DNA of 64,000 nucleotides from an uncultured Gammaproteobacteria bacterium. GTDB lineage: Bacteria; Pseudomonadota; Gammaproteobacteria; Ga0077536. Of this stretch, positions 10,807-22,439 are shown in pieces. The stretch is from contig CALKCL010000007.1 in assembly GCA_938082545.1 (NCBI GenBank), positions 1-64,000 on the forward strand. Direction: 5' to 3'. The position numbers and the translations under genes were made by a program. Numbering within the stretch: position 1 is the stretch's first letter; every line of letters starts with the position of its first letter. Under the pieces are notes generated by a model. It was not told the origin of the DNA. It worked only from the letters and a program-made list of their open reading frames with translations, and did not search any database.

Positions 10807-11466
10807 CTAAAAATCTATATCTAAAACAGCACTTAGATCGGATATCGCTTGACCCTCACTAATTACTTTAATCGTGCTCATCCCCATATCACGTGCTGGT
10901 TTAAGATTAACCCCAAGATCGTCCAAATAGACCACTTCCCTAGGATCAACTTGCATCCTATCGCATGCCAAACTGTAAATAGCTCGATCTGGCTTCCTAA
11001 TACCTTCTTTGCTTGATTCAATTACTTCGTCAAATAACTCTATCACGTCAGAAACCTCTCTGGCATAGTCCTCCGAACCAGACATTGCTAGGCCCTTGCC
11101 TGTCCGAGCGTTATTAGTTAAACAGACATTCATGAAACTTTCTTTACAGATTCTCAAAACGTCGACCATCCTAGGTCTGACAGTCTGTCTCCCAATAAGA
11201 GAAAGCACTTCGGCCCCGCGAATGGCGTGGCCCCGTGCATGGCTTTCCGCAAAAAAAAGCTCATCGAATGTTTCTGCATCAATTAAACTAGACTCGAGCT
11301 GAGCCCATGCATTATCTTGATGATTGACAGCATTTACTCCCCGAATAAAATCCAACGGTATTTTTTTTTCTCGTTCGAAGTCATTAAAAGAATCGAACGG
11401 AGATGTTGTCAAGACCCCACCAAAATCCCATAGTATTGCCTTAAAAACCATCCATACTTCCTTCAT
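10807..11466 (-). CDS. HAD-family hydrolase
   Basis: ILWDFGGVLTTSPF, CLTNNARTG, RKPDRAIYSLACDRM, YLDDLGVNLKPA. Confidence 0.88.
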   Translation of the reverse strand: MKEVWMVFKAILWDFGGVLTTSPFDSFNDFEREKKIPLDFIRGVNAVNHQDNAWAQLESSLIDAETFDELFFAESHARGHAIRGAEVLSLIGRQTVRPRMVDVLRICKESFMNVCLTNNARTGKGLAMSGSEDYAREVSDVIELFDEVIESSKEGIRKPDRAIYSLACDRMQVDPREVVYLDDLGVNLKPARDMGMSTIKVISEGQAISDLSAVLDIDF

Positions 11467-11533
11467 TATAATTTATAATCTATTCTCTCAGGTTTTGTGC
11501 CAGTTACGCTACATATAAAGAGACTCTATACAC

Positions 11534-12205
11534 ATGAGAAAAATTACTATTCAATCCATCTATGTTGGAAAATGTAAGCTCATCGGAGAAAGAGGCAATA
11601 GGACAGGCATGTACAAAGAGGCGGTGAGAAAGCCAGTTAGACTTTCTAAACGAGGTCTTCTGAATGACTTTATCGGTGATAAAACTATACATGGTGGCGT
11701 AACAAAAGCTTTACATCATTTCCCCAGCGAGCATTACGCCACTCTCTCCCAAAACTTTCCTTCTCTAAAACCTGTTTTTTGTCCAGGAAGCATCGGCGAA
11801 AACATCAGTTCCAGCGGCGTAACCGAGAGAAATATTTATCTAGGGGATGTTTTCAGTTTAGGCTCTGCTAAGGTGCAGCTTTCTGAGCCTAGAAAGCCAT
11901 GCTGGAAAATTGATACTCGATATGCTCAGCAAGGTATTGCTGCATTCATGTTTACGAACAGTATCTCAGGTTGGTACTATTCTGTTCTAGAAGAAGGAGA
12001 GATAGGTCCCGGAGATGAACTTAAACTCGAACATAGAGTAGAAGGAAATCCATCTCTACTAGAATATCAAGAAGTTATAACTGCCTTGCGCCCAAACCCA
12101 ATGACTCTAAGAAAATTCTCTCAGATTGATTCACTGCCTAAGGATGTTGTGCGAAGACTAATAGAACGAGCAGAATGGCTCTCAAGAAATTCACAGAGCA
12201 AATAA
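11534..12205 (+). CDS. MOSC domain protein (YiiM-like)
   Basis: GLLNDFIGDKTIHGGVTKALHHFPSEHY ... SLGSAKVQLSEPRKPCWK. Confidence 0.85.
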   Translation: MRKITIQSIYVGKCKLIGERGNRTGMYKEAVRKPVRLSKRGLLNDFIGDKTIHGGVTKALHHFPSEHYATLSQNFPSLKPVFCPGSIGENISSSGVTERNIYLGDVFSLGSAKVQLSEPRKPCWKIDTRYAQQGIAAFMFTNSISGWYYSVLEEGEIGPGDELKLEHRVEGNPSLLEYQEVITALRPNPMTLRKFSQIDSLPKDVVRRLIERAEWLSRNSQSK

Positions 12206-12230
12206 AAAACAATATAGAAGGAAAGTTATA

Positions 12231-13178
12231 GTGCCAAAGCTCTCAAAATTATCGAGCGAAGAAGTAATAAACTCTGCCAAAAAAGAGCTCGAAGGACATG
12301 GCTATATAGCGAGCGATGAAATAGCTACTGCGCTGTACTTAGCTCAGGCACTCATCAAGCCAATTCTAATTGAAGGACCACCAGGTGTCGGAAAAACCGA
12401 GCTTGCTATAGCCACTTCTAAACTTCTTGGTAAGCCTCTTATTAGACTGCAATGTTATGAAGGGTTGGATGAATCCAAGGCCCTATATGAATGGAAGTAC
12501 GGGAAACAACTATTGTACACGCAAGTTTTAAAAGAAAAGCTATCGGATATATTAGAAGATGCTGGAGACCTAAGTCAGGCAGTAGAGAAGCTACATGCGT
12601 TTGATGATGTTTTTTTTAGTGAAGATTTTGTAGAGCCGCGGCCTTTGTTGAAAGCATTATGGGAAAAAAATGGAGCGGTCTTACTCATCGATGAAATAGA
12701 TAAGTCAGATCAAGAGTTCGAGGCATTTCTTTTAGAAATATTACAAGACTACCAAATTTCAATTCCAGAAATAGGAACGGTACGGGCGAAAGTACCTCCG
12801 GTAGTTTTTTTAACCTCCAACAACACTAGAGAAATTGGAGATGCACTAAAACGTCGTTGTTTGCACCTGTATATTCCATTTCCAGAACACAAGCTCGAGC
12901 AGAAAATCATACGGACTCAAATGCCTGATGTCCCGCAATCTCTTTCCAAACAAATTGTTAACTTTGTACAGTCACTCAGAGGAATGGACCTCAAAAAGTT
13001 ACCTTCAATTAGCGAGACCTTGGATTGGACTAGGGCATTGGTACTACTAAATGCAACAGAACTAGAACCTCATTTAGTGAGGAGCACACTCAATTTGCTT
13101 CTTAAATTTCAGGATGACATAGAACACACGAACCCTGAAATCCCGACCTTAATTCGTAACGCTATTAAGGACTCTTAA
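12231..13178 (+). CDS. MoxR-type AAA+ ATPase (CoxD-like)
   Basis: GPPGVGKTELA Walker A; VLLIDEIDKSDQEFEAFLLEILQ Walker B; GTG start with RBS AGAAGGAAAG. Next to a VWA gene. Confidence 0.9.
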   Translation: MPKLSKLSSEEVINSAKKELEGHGYIASDEIATALYLAQALIKPILIEGPPGVGKTELAIATSKLLGKPLIRLQCYEGLDESKALYEWKYGKQLLYTQVLKEKLSDILEDAGDLSQAVEKLHAFDDVFFSEDFVEPRPLLKALWEKNGAVLLIDEIDKSDQEFEAFLLEILQDYQISIPEIGTVRAKVPPVVFLTSNNTREIGDALKRRCLHLYIPFPEHKLEQKIIRTQMPDVPQSLSKQIVNFVQSLRGMDLKKLPSISETLDWTRALVLLNATELEPHLVRSTLNLLLKFQDDIEHTNPEIPTLIRNAIKDS

Positions 13179-13190
13179 AGAAAAATATTC

Positions 13191-14549
13191 ATGCTTTCAG
13201 ACTTCATAAAAGCTTTAAGATCCTCAAACGTAACAGTATCCACTGCAGAGAGCATAGATGCCAACAAAGTGCTGGCAACAGTAGGAATTGAGAACAAGCT
13301 GCTGCTAAAGCATGCCCTCTCGATGGCGTTGGCGAAAGGGATAGATGATAAAAAAAATTTCAATAAGTGCTTTGATCTTTTCTTTGACCAAAATATGCGC
13401 CTTGATGAAACAAAGGACCATGACCGCCAGCTCTCTGTTGAATCCGAGGATGAACATACCAAGGCTGCGGACGTTCTCAATTCTTTAGAAGGTGAAACGC
13501 TACTTAGTATTCTAGAGTCTGGCGATCAGATTGCATTGCAGCAGTTGCTGGCGGCGGCTGTCCAAGACGTCCAACTGCAGAATATCCGTATCTTCACACA
13601 ACGTGGTGTCTATATGAGAAGAATTCTCGAAAAAATCGGGATCGACACAGTTGATGAACGCTTATATACCCCCACGGATAATGATGATGCTGAAAAATCA
13701 GACTTCGACACACTGAAAAATCTTAAAGCCTTGCTCATTGAGGATGTAGCTAACATTGTGGACAAAAATCTTTTACTCTATACCGCAAATGGAGCTAATA
13801 ATTTACGGCAAGAAATCTTACAAAAAACCCCACTAGCGCGAATAGAAGTTCGAGACTTCAAAGTGATGAAGCAATTAGTCTCAAAGTTAGCAAAGAAACT
13901 AACTTCGATTCACTCTAGACGACGCCGAAAAGCCAAACGAGGCTATCTAGATGTCCGTCAGACAATTCGAAAAAATATCCAATATGACGGAATCATGTTT
14001 GATACGATCTGGAAGCGGGTTCAAATTGACAGACCCAAAGTAATTGCAATTTGCGATGTTTCCGGCTCAGTGTCTCAAGTCGCACGCTTTCTACTGCTTT
14101 TTCTTTACAGTGTGAGTGAAATTATTCCTAAAGTCAGAAGCTTTGCTTTTTCGAATGTCCTAGGTGAAGTAACTGAACTTTTTGAAAATAACTCCGCTGA
14201 AGTGGCGTTAGCCGAAACCATAAAAAAATGGGGATCTGGCTCTACGGACTATGGAGGAGCACTATCTGAGCTTGAAAGAGTAGTTGGACATGAAATCGAC
14301 CATAGAACTACTGTCCTAATATTAGGAGATGCACGGTCCAATTACGGAGATCCAGGCCACCTCGCTTTGCGGAGAATCCATAATCGTGCAAAAAAGGTTA
14401 TCTGGTTGAACCCTGAACCCCGTAGCTTTTGGGACACAGGTGACTCAGAGATGCAAAAGCTCGGAGCATGTTGCGATAGAGTCGAGCCTTGTCGCACACT
14501 AAACCACCTAGAGAGAATTATCAGCGACATTGCTCGTACCGCCGCCTAA
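13191..14549 (+). CDS. VWA domain protein (CoxE-like)
   Basis: IAICDVSGSVSQVARF (DxSGS MIDAS), GSGSTDYGGALSELE, VLILGDARSNY. Confidence 0.88.
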   Translation: MLSDFIKALRSSNVTVSTAESIDANKVLATVGIENKLLLKHALSMALAKGIDDKKNFNKCFDLFFDQNMRLDETKDHDRQLSVESEDEHTKAADVLNSLEGETLLSILESGDQIALQQLLAAAVQDVQLQNIRIFTQRGVYMRRILEKIGIDTVDERLYTPTDNDDAEKSDFDTLKNLKALLIEDVANIVDKNLLLYTANGANNLRQEILQKTPLARIEVRDFKVMKQLVSKLAKKLTSIHSRRRRKAKRGYLDVRQTIRKNIQYDGIMFDTIWKRVQIDRPKVIAICDVSGSVSQVARFLLLFLYSVSEIIPKVRSFAFSNVLGEVTELFENNSAEVALAETIKKWGSGSTDYGGALSELERVVGHEIDHRTTVLILGDARSNYGDPGHLALRRIHNRAKKVIWLNPEPRSFWDTGDSEMQKLGACCDRVEPCRTLNHLERIISDIARTAA

Positions 14550-14577
14550 GAAGACTTTTTATTTAAATTTTGAACAG

Positions 14578-16513
<1,936 letters not shown>

Positions 16514-17701
16514 CTAGTCAGAGATTACCTTGATTTCCCATAGGTCGTTTATTTTGACAAAATGCTTATTACAACCTGCGTTCGCTGCGCCACCAACTTG
16601 ATTAGGCAGTTCTTGAACTACAATCGACCCTCTTTTCCTACAGTCATTCATCGCCTTCAAAAGATCTTTATCATAGCCTTCAGGCGCATAAACAATATCA
16701 GTATCGCTAACTCCCTTCGATAAAAGACCCTCTAGAACTTTTAAATCAGTACTAAAGCCGGTAGCACCTCTTTCTCTACCCAGAAGCTTTCCAGTATTAT
16801 CATATCTACCACCCCATGCAATCGCTCGGCCAGCGGCAGCTGTATATGCCGCAAACATGATCCCCGTGTGGTACCGATAGCCACGCATTTCCGCAAGATC
16901 TATGTGTAAATCAAGATATGGAATTGTTGTTGTGAGAATATCGGATAGTTGAGAAAGTTCCTCAAGGGCAGACTGCACTCCACTCGACGCGCTTGCCAGT
17001 TTAGCTTTTGCATCTTTTAACACAGAAATTCCGCCGTTTAATTCAAGTAGAGCCGTAAGATGGATTAAGACTTCTTCGCTTGCATCAGCTTGCTCTAACA
17101 ACTCACAAAGAGTTGCCTTATCTTTCTTCGATAAAGCTTCTAATATCTTCTGTTCGCAGCCCAGATCGAAATTCTGGCCGGCACAAATCCCGTGAAATAT
17201 CTCCATATGTGCCACTTCTAGCGTGATCTTAGGGATACCCGCGGCGGAAAGGCACTCAAGAAGCAAAGAAATGACTTCAACATCACTCTCTATCCCTTTA
17301 TGACCAAAGATTTCAGCACCAATTTGCAGAGGGTTACGAGAGCCCGCGAATTTTTCTGGCTGGGTGTGAACTACCGGTCCAACATAACAAAACCGTTGAG
17401 GATCATCAGAAGGTAGACGATGGGCGTCAATCCGCGCTATCTGTGGAGTGATATCTGCTCTCACTCCCATCGCCCGACCACTCCTTTGATCAGTTAATTT
17501 AAAAGTCTGCAAGTCCAAGTCTTCGCCCATACCAGCTAACAATGATTCTAGGTACTCAATCATGGGTGGAATTACTAACCGGTAACCCCAACTTGATAAA
17601 ACATCTATTATCATTCGCCGAAGATTTTCGATGCGCAAGGCTTCCTCGGGAAGAGATTCATCTACGCCGTCAGGCAGCAGCCAGTTATTATTGTCTTTCA
17701 A
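16514..17701 (-). CDS. hisZ: ATP phosphoribosyltransferase regulatory subunit
   Basis: HisRS-like LLPDGVDESLPEEALRIENLRRMIIDVLSSWGYRLVIPPMIEYLESLL; lies between hflC and purA. Confidence 0.92.
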   Translation of the reverse strand: MKDNNNWLLPDGVDESLPEEALRIENLRRMIIDVLSSWGYRLVIPPMIEYLESLLAGMGEDLDLQTFKLTDQRSGRAMGVRADITPQIARIDAHRLPSDDPQRFCYVGPVVHTQPEKFAGSRNPLQIGAEIFGHKGIESDVEVISLLLECLSAAGIPKITLEVAHMEIFHGICAGQNFDLGCEQKILEALSKKDKATLCELLEQADASEEVLIHLTALLELNGGISVLKDAKAKLASASSGVQSALEELSQLSDILTTTIPYLDLHIDLAEMRGYRYHTGIMFAAYTAAAGRAIAWGGRYDNTGKLLGRERGATGFSTDLKVLEGLLSKGVSDTDIVYAPEGYDKDLLKAMNDCRKRGSIVVQELPNQVGGAANAGCNKHFVKINDLWEIKVISD

Positions 17702-17895
17702 TTTCCACCTCTATCATCATGAGGAACCTAAACCGCCCGATAAGCCCTCATTCTGATGCAATACGCTATCTTTTAGCCATAAAGACTTTATTAAATAAGT
17801 ACGGTTATTCTAGCAAGGTTGTAACCGGAGCGGTATACCTCACCCAAGGGGATGGGTGGCCTCTTAACCTCGGAATACAGTTCTATCTCCTAGCG

Positions 17896-18765
17896 TTACT
17901 TACTAAGGCTAGGTTTCACAAAGTACTTAAAGAACTCAGTATCTGGATTAAGAAGCAATACATCGTTCTTACTGTTGAAAGCGGATTTATATGCGTCTAG
18001 ACTTCGGTAGAAGTCATAAAATTCCGGATCAGAATTGTATGCTTTTGCATAGATTTCTGCAGCTCCTGCATCGCCGAATCCTCGCATTTCTTGCGCATCT
18101 TTATATGCCTCGGCTGATATGACCGTTCGTTGTCTATCCGCATCAGCGCGGATGGTCATAGATTCTTTATCGCCTCTCGCTCGAAATTCTCTAGCAACTC
18201 TAGACCTTTCTGACCTCATCCTCTCGTAGACATTACTGCTCACTTCAGTAGGCAAATCAATTCTTTTCAATCTGACATCTAACACTTCCATGCCTAAATC
18301 AAGACCCCGTTCGTTGGCAATGCGAGTAACACTTTTCATTATCGCTCCACGATCCCCAGACACTACTTCTTGTACCGTCCTTTTACCAAATTCACTTCTC
18401 AAGCTATCGTTGATTTTTTGCGACAACAAGAAACCTGCCCTACGAGGATCGCCATCACTGGATTTATAAAACTGGACAACATCATTTATTCTCCATCTCG
18501 CGAAAGAGTCCACAATTACATCTTTCTTCTCGCCAGTTAAGAACCTTTGTGGTTCAGCGTCCAGAGTCTGCAATCGAAGATCAAACGTTCTCACATTCTG
18601 GACAAAAGGCAGCTTGAAGTGGAGTCCAGGTTTAAGATCAGAACGCTCGATCTTTCCTAACTGGAATAGTATCGCATGCTGATATTCGTAAACTCGAAAC
18701 GTGCATATGTAGAATCCGATAAGAAAAAGAACTCCAATTAATCCAGATATTTGTTTAGCCATCAC
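17896..18765 (-). CDS. hflC: HflC protease modulator (SPFH)
   Basis: FQLGKIERSDLKPGLHFKLPFVQNVRTFDLRLQTLDAEPQRFLTGEKKDVIVDSFARWRI; immediately downstream of hflK. Confidence 0.95.
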   Translation of the reverse strand: MMAKQISGLIGVLFLIGFYICTFRVYEYQHAILFQLGKIERSDLKPGLHFKLPFVQNVRTFDLRLQTLDAEPQRFLTGEKKDVIVDSFARWRINDVVQFYKSSDGDPRRAGFLLSQKINDSLRSEFGKRTVQEVVSGDRGAIMKSVTRIANERGLDLGMEVLDVRLKRIDLPTEVSSNVYERMRSERSRVAREFRARGDKESMTIRADADRQRTVISAEAYKDAQEMRGFGDAGAAEIYAKAYNSDPEFYDFYRSLDAYKSAFNSKNDVLLLNPDTEFFKYFVKPSLSK

Positions 18766-18823
18766 TTACAAACCTATTTGGTTATATGTCATCAAATAAT
18801 AACTCGTTAAAGTTATCGGTTTT

Positions 18824-19966
18824 CTATCTATTAATTCGAGGTGCGCGTCTTTGACGAGTCGATTCCTCGGTAGCAGGCTGATATATGCCTGGGTCAATAC
18901 TATCGACATCTCGAGCTTTCTTGTTAGTCTGCTCGAGAAGTTTATCAAGAGGCAGGTACATCAGATTCGATGAGCCTTCATTGTCCATTACGACTTTAGA
19001 TGAACTACTCATCACTTGTTCCATGGCATCTAAGTAAAGTCTGTTCCTGGTCACTACTGGTGCTTTTTCATATTCAGTATAGAGCTGGCTAAACCGACTT
19101 GCCTCGCCTTCAGCCTGAGAAATAACACTCTTCTGGTAGCCCTCGGCGTCTAGGCGGATTCGAGCCGCTTCACCTGCCGATCTTTCAACAACTTCGTTCC
19201 GGTAGGCTTCTGCTTCATTAATTTTACGTTGTTCATCTTCTCGTGCTTTTATTGCATCGTCAAAAGACGCTTTCACTTGTTCTGGTGGCTTCGCTGGCTG
19301 CATGTTTACACTGGTAACGTCAATCCCAGATGAATAGTTATCAAGTATTTCCTGAATCAGGATCTGAGCGTTGGTAGCAATCTCAGCTCTTCCTTCAGTA
19401 ATTACAAAAGATAGCGTGCTACCTCCAATAATGTCTCTAATTGCAGATTCGGTCACCCTTCTCACGGAAACATCAGGATCAGCAATAGCAAAGAGGTAAT
19501 TCTTTACATCTTTAATCCGGTACTGTATCGCCACTTCAACATCAACGATATTCTCGTCTCCGGTAAGCATCGCTGAATCAGAGGTTAACGTCTGGATTCT
19601 CTCAACGTTGACTTTCACCACTTGTTCAATAGGTCTAGGGAACCTTATATGGGGTCCAGGCTGCAGTACCGAAATATACTGTCCGAAACGCATTACGACA
19701 CCTCTTTCTGCCGGATCAATACGATAAACCATTTCCCAAGCCAGCAGCCCGAGTAGAATAATAGATACCACCAAAAACGTTCCGCCGTTGCCTGCGTTTC
19801 CAGAGCCTTTACCTTTACCTTTACCGCCGCCACCGAAAATACTGCTAAGCTTCTCCTGCATTCGTCGCACAACTTCGTCAAGGTCAGGTGGGCCTTGGTT
19901 GTTCCCTTTGTTTTTCCAGGGATCTTGATCGTTTCCGTTAGAATCGTTCCAGGACATACTTATCAA
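18824..19966 (-). CDS. hflK: HflK protease modulator (SPFH)
   Basis: Gly/Lys-rich N-terminus, RIDPAERGVVMRFGQYISVLQPGPHIRFPRPIEQVVKVNVERIQ. Confidence 0.95.
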   Translation of the reverse strand: MISMSWNDSNGNDQDPWKNKGNNQGPPDLDEVVRRMQEKLSSIFGGGGKGKGKGSGNAGNGGTFLVVSIILLGLLAWEMVYRIDPAERGVVMRFGQYISVLQPGPHIRFPRPIEQVVKVNVERIQTLTSDSAMLTGDENIVDVEVAIQYRIKDVKNYLFAIADPDVSVRRVTESAIRDIIGGSTLSFVITEGRAEIATNAQILIQEILDNYSSGIDVTSVNMQPAKPPEQVKASFDDAIKAREDEQRKINEAEAYRNEVVERSAGEAARIRLDAEGYQKSVISQAEGEASRFSQLYTEYEKAPVVTRNRLYLDAMEQVMSSSSKVVMDNEGSSNLMYLPLDKLLEQTNKKARDVDSIDPGIYQPATEESTRQRRAPRINR

Positions 19967-20070
19967 ACTCTCTTTAAGTTAAGTGATTACATTAACAGGC
20001 TTTAAGATTGTAATAGCCTGCAATCGCTTGTTCAATCAATAATAGCACCAAAATCAATGTTGAAGTGTGA

Positions 20071-21381
20071 TTAATAGAATGCCGGATGCGAATTCGATGA
20101 ATTTCTTCCTTCTACCGAAACACAATCGCTATAGTCCTCGTTACTAGTAAAAATTTGCCATCTAGTTTTTGATAACACAATTTCTAAAACCCACTCCCCT
20201 TCTGAGCCCAACGTCTCATTGGTCACAGCGCCCCACTCATAAAGCATCGCTCTTAATTTACCGCCACTCTCCCACTTTATTGTTACTCTCTCGGCGACTT
20301 TCTCGTCATTAACCTGTTCAGAAATTGCATCCAGCAATAGGTCGAGTCCGATCTCCCGTTCTGCGGAGATCCAAACCCTCTGCACTTTTAGATCACTTTT
20401 ATAGTCGACGTGCGGCACACAATCAGAAACTTTATCGATTTTGTTATACACCTCAATCACAGGCACTTCGGATGCGCCAATGCTTTGCAGAACGTCGTTA
20501 ACCTGTTCAATACGTTCTGTTCTAGCCGGATCGCTTGCATCTATAATGTGAAGAAGGAGTTTTGCTTCGCGTGTTTCGTCTAGCGTGGCGGCAAAAGCCT
20601 CTACGAGATTATGCGGCAAGCTTTTAACGAAGCCAACAGTATCGCTAAGTAATATAGGATTTTCACCGTTAATTACTAATGATCCAATCGTCGTGTCTAA
20701 CGTCGCAAACAATTGGTCTGCGCAATACACACTATTACCAGTTAACTTGTTAAAAAGAGTTGATTTACCGGCATTTGTATAACCAACTAAAGCTACTGTG
20801 GAAAGTAACGCTTTTTTACGTGATTGACCATTCTGGAAACGCTGTTTTTTAACTTTATTTAAGCGTGACTTAATTTGTTTTATCCTACCACCTATCAATC
20901 TCCTGTCAGTCTCTAACTGTGTTTCTCCTGGCCCACGCAAACCAATTCCGCCCTTTTGACGCTCCAGATGGGACCAACCACGTACCAACCGGCTTGACAA
21001 GTGTTCCAGTTGTGCCAACTCCACCTGCAGTTTTCCCTCAAAAGATCTGGCCCGTTGCGCGAAAATATCTAAGATCAACCCAGTTCTATCGATAACGGTG
21101 CAACAAACAAGCTTCTCAAGATTACGCTGTTGCACTGGAGACAGATCCTTACTGCAAATAACTAGTTGAACGTCATTCTCTTTCACAAAAAGAGCGACTT
21201 CCTCAGCCTTCCCTTTACCAACGTAGAATTTTGAATCTGGAGCTGTACGCTTAGACAAAATCTCACCGACTACTATTAGTCCCGCGGCCACCACCAATTC
21301 AGATAGCTCGCTAGTGTCCGCCGACGATTCCGCCGACAATTGAATATTAAGTAACAATGCGCTTTCTTCTGCTGCTGACAT
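20071..21381 (-). CDS. hflX: GTPase HflX
   Basis: GRGxxER-like region, KGGIGLRGPGETQLETDRRLI, VALVGYTNAGKSTLFNKLTG, LSDTVGFVKSLPHNLVEAF. Confidence 0.96.
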   Translation of the reverse strand: MSAAEESALLLNIQLSAESSADTSELSELVVAAGLIVVGEILSKRTAPDSKFYVGKGKAEEVALFVKENDVQLVICSKDLSPVQQRNLEKLVCCTVIDRTGLILDIFAQRARSFEGKLQVELAQLEHLSSRLVRGWSHLERQKGGIGLRGPGETQLETDRRLIGGRIKQIKSRLNKVKKQRFQNGQSRKKALLSTVALVGYTNAGKSTLFNKLTGNSVYCADQLFATLDTTIGSLVINGENPILLSDTVGFVKSLPHNLVEAFAATLDETREAKLLLHIIDASDPARTERIEQVNDVLQSIGASEVPVIEVYNKIDKVSDCVPHVDYKSDLKVQRVWISAEREIGLDLLLDAISEQVNDEKVAERVTIKWESGGKLRAMLYEWGAVTNETLGSEGEWVLEIVLSKTRWQIFTSNEDYSDCVSVEGRNSSNSHPAFY

Positions 21382-21455
21382 TTAAATTAACAATTACCTT
21401 AACTGGATGCGTTTGAAATATTTATCAATACTCATTGATAAAATCGAAATACCGT

Positions 21456-22439
21456 TCAAGCGATTACACTTCGCTCAGCTAGATATTTGAGCACACTCTT
21501 AATGTTTTTATCTGGCTGCGACCACTCATACCAAACCGACCGATCTTCTCGATTCAGCCACGTCAACTGACGCTTAGCAAGCTGACGCGTCGCGATAATA
21601 GCTTTTTCAATCATTTCTTGATGGCTAATTTGCCCATCTAAAAATTCTCCTACTTGTTTGTATCCTACACTGTAGAGAGCAGAATAATCCCGAAACATCT
21701 TATTAGAGCGACGAAGTTCGCTCACTTCGTTAATAAACCCTTGTTCCAACATCAACAGGAACCTCAATGAAACTCGCTCGTGTATTTTCGCTCTTTCTCG
21801 TAAAGTGAGAACAAGCTTAACGGGCGGCATACTTAGAGGTTCCTGAGAGACTTGTATAAGGAGCGACATCTTGGTGCCGGAAACTCTGCATACCTCAATC
21901 GCTCTGATAATTCTCTGAGGGTCGTTTGGATTTATTCGCTCAGCAGATAGAGGATCTAACTTACTTAAAATAGAATGAAGGTGCTCTACTCCATTCCTCT
22001 TCAACAGCGATTGTAGATTTCTTCGAATTTCTGCGTTCGCTCTGGGAAGCGGTGCCATACCTCTCTCAAGCATACGAAAATACATTCCGGTTCCTCCAAC
22101 TAAAACAGGAACTTTGCCTTTGGCCCGTATTTCTGAGATTGCTTTGATGGCATCAGATCGAAACCTAGCAGCAGAATAAGTATCGCTTAGATCGCAAAAA
22201 CTAAGTAAGTGATGCGGAGTCGCTGTAAGAATTTTTTTATTTGGTTTTCCTGAGCCTATATTTAAACCCTTATATACAGAAGTCGAGTCAACGTTAATAA
22301 CTTCAAGAGGGAAAAAATCAGACAGCCTACTGGCGAAATTACTTTTCCCCACCCCAGTTGGCCCCATAACAAAAACTAAAGGCCCTTCGTACCCGGTATC
22401 ACAGGCCACTTTTATCGACCCTCTTGAGCGCAGTTGCAT
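21456..22439 (-). CDS. miaA: tRNA dimethylallyltransferase
   Basis: VFVMGPTGVGKSNFASRL, INVDSTSVYKGLNIGSGKPN, PVLVGGTGMYFRMLERGMAPLP, RQLAKRQLTWLNRE. Confidence 0.96.
   Translation of the reverse strand: MQLRSRGSIKVACDTGYEGPLVFVMGPTGVGKSNFASRLSDFFPLEVINVDSTSVYKGLNIGSGKPNKKILTATPHHLLSFCDLSDTYSAARFRSDAIKAISEIRAKGKVPVLVGGTGMYFRMLERGMAPLPRANAEIRRNLQSLLKRNGVEHLHSILSKLDPLSAERINPNDPQRIIRAIEVCRVSGTKMSLLIQVSQEPLSMPPVKLVLTLRERAKIHERVSLRFLLMLEQGFINEVSELRRSNKMFRDYSALYSVGYKQVGEFLDGQISHQEMIEKAIIATRQLAKRQLTWLNREDRSVWYEWSQPDKNIKSVLKYLAERSVIA

Noticed and set aside
17542-18000. 152-aa plus-strand ORF between hisZ and hflC
   Set aside because: Mostly antisense to the hisZ 5' end and hflC 3' end, no family resemblance, composition looks like chance.
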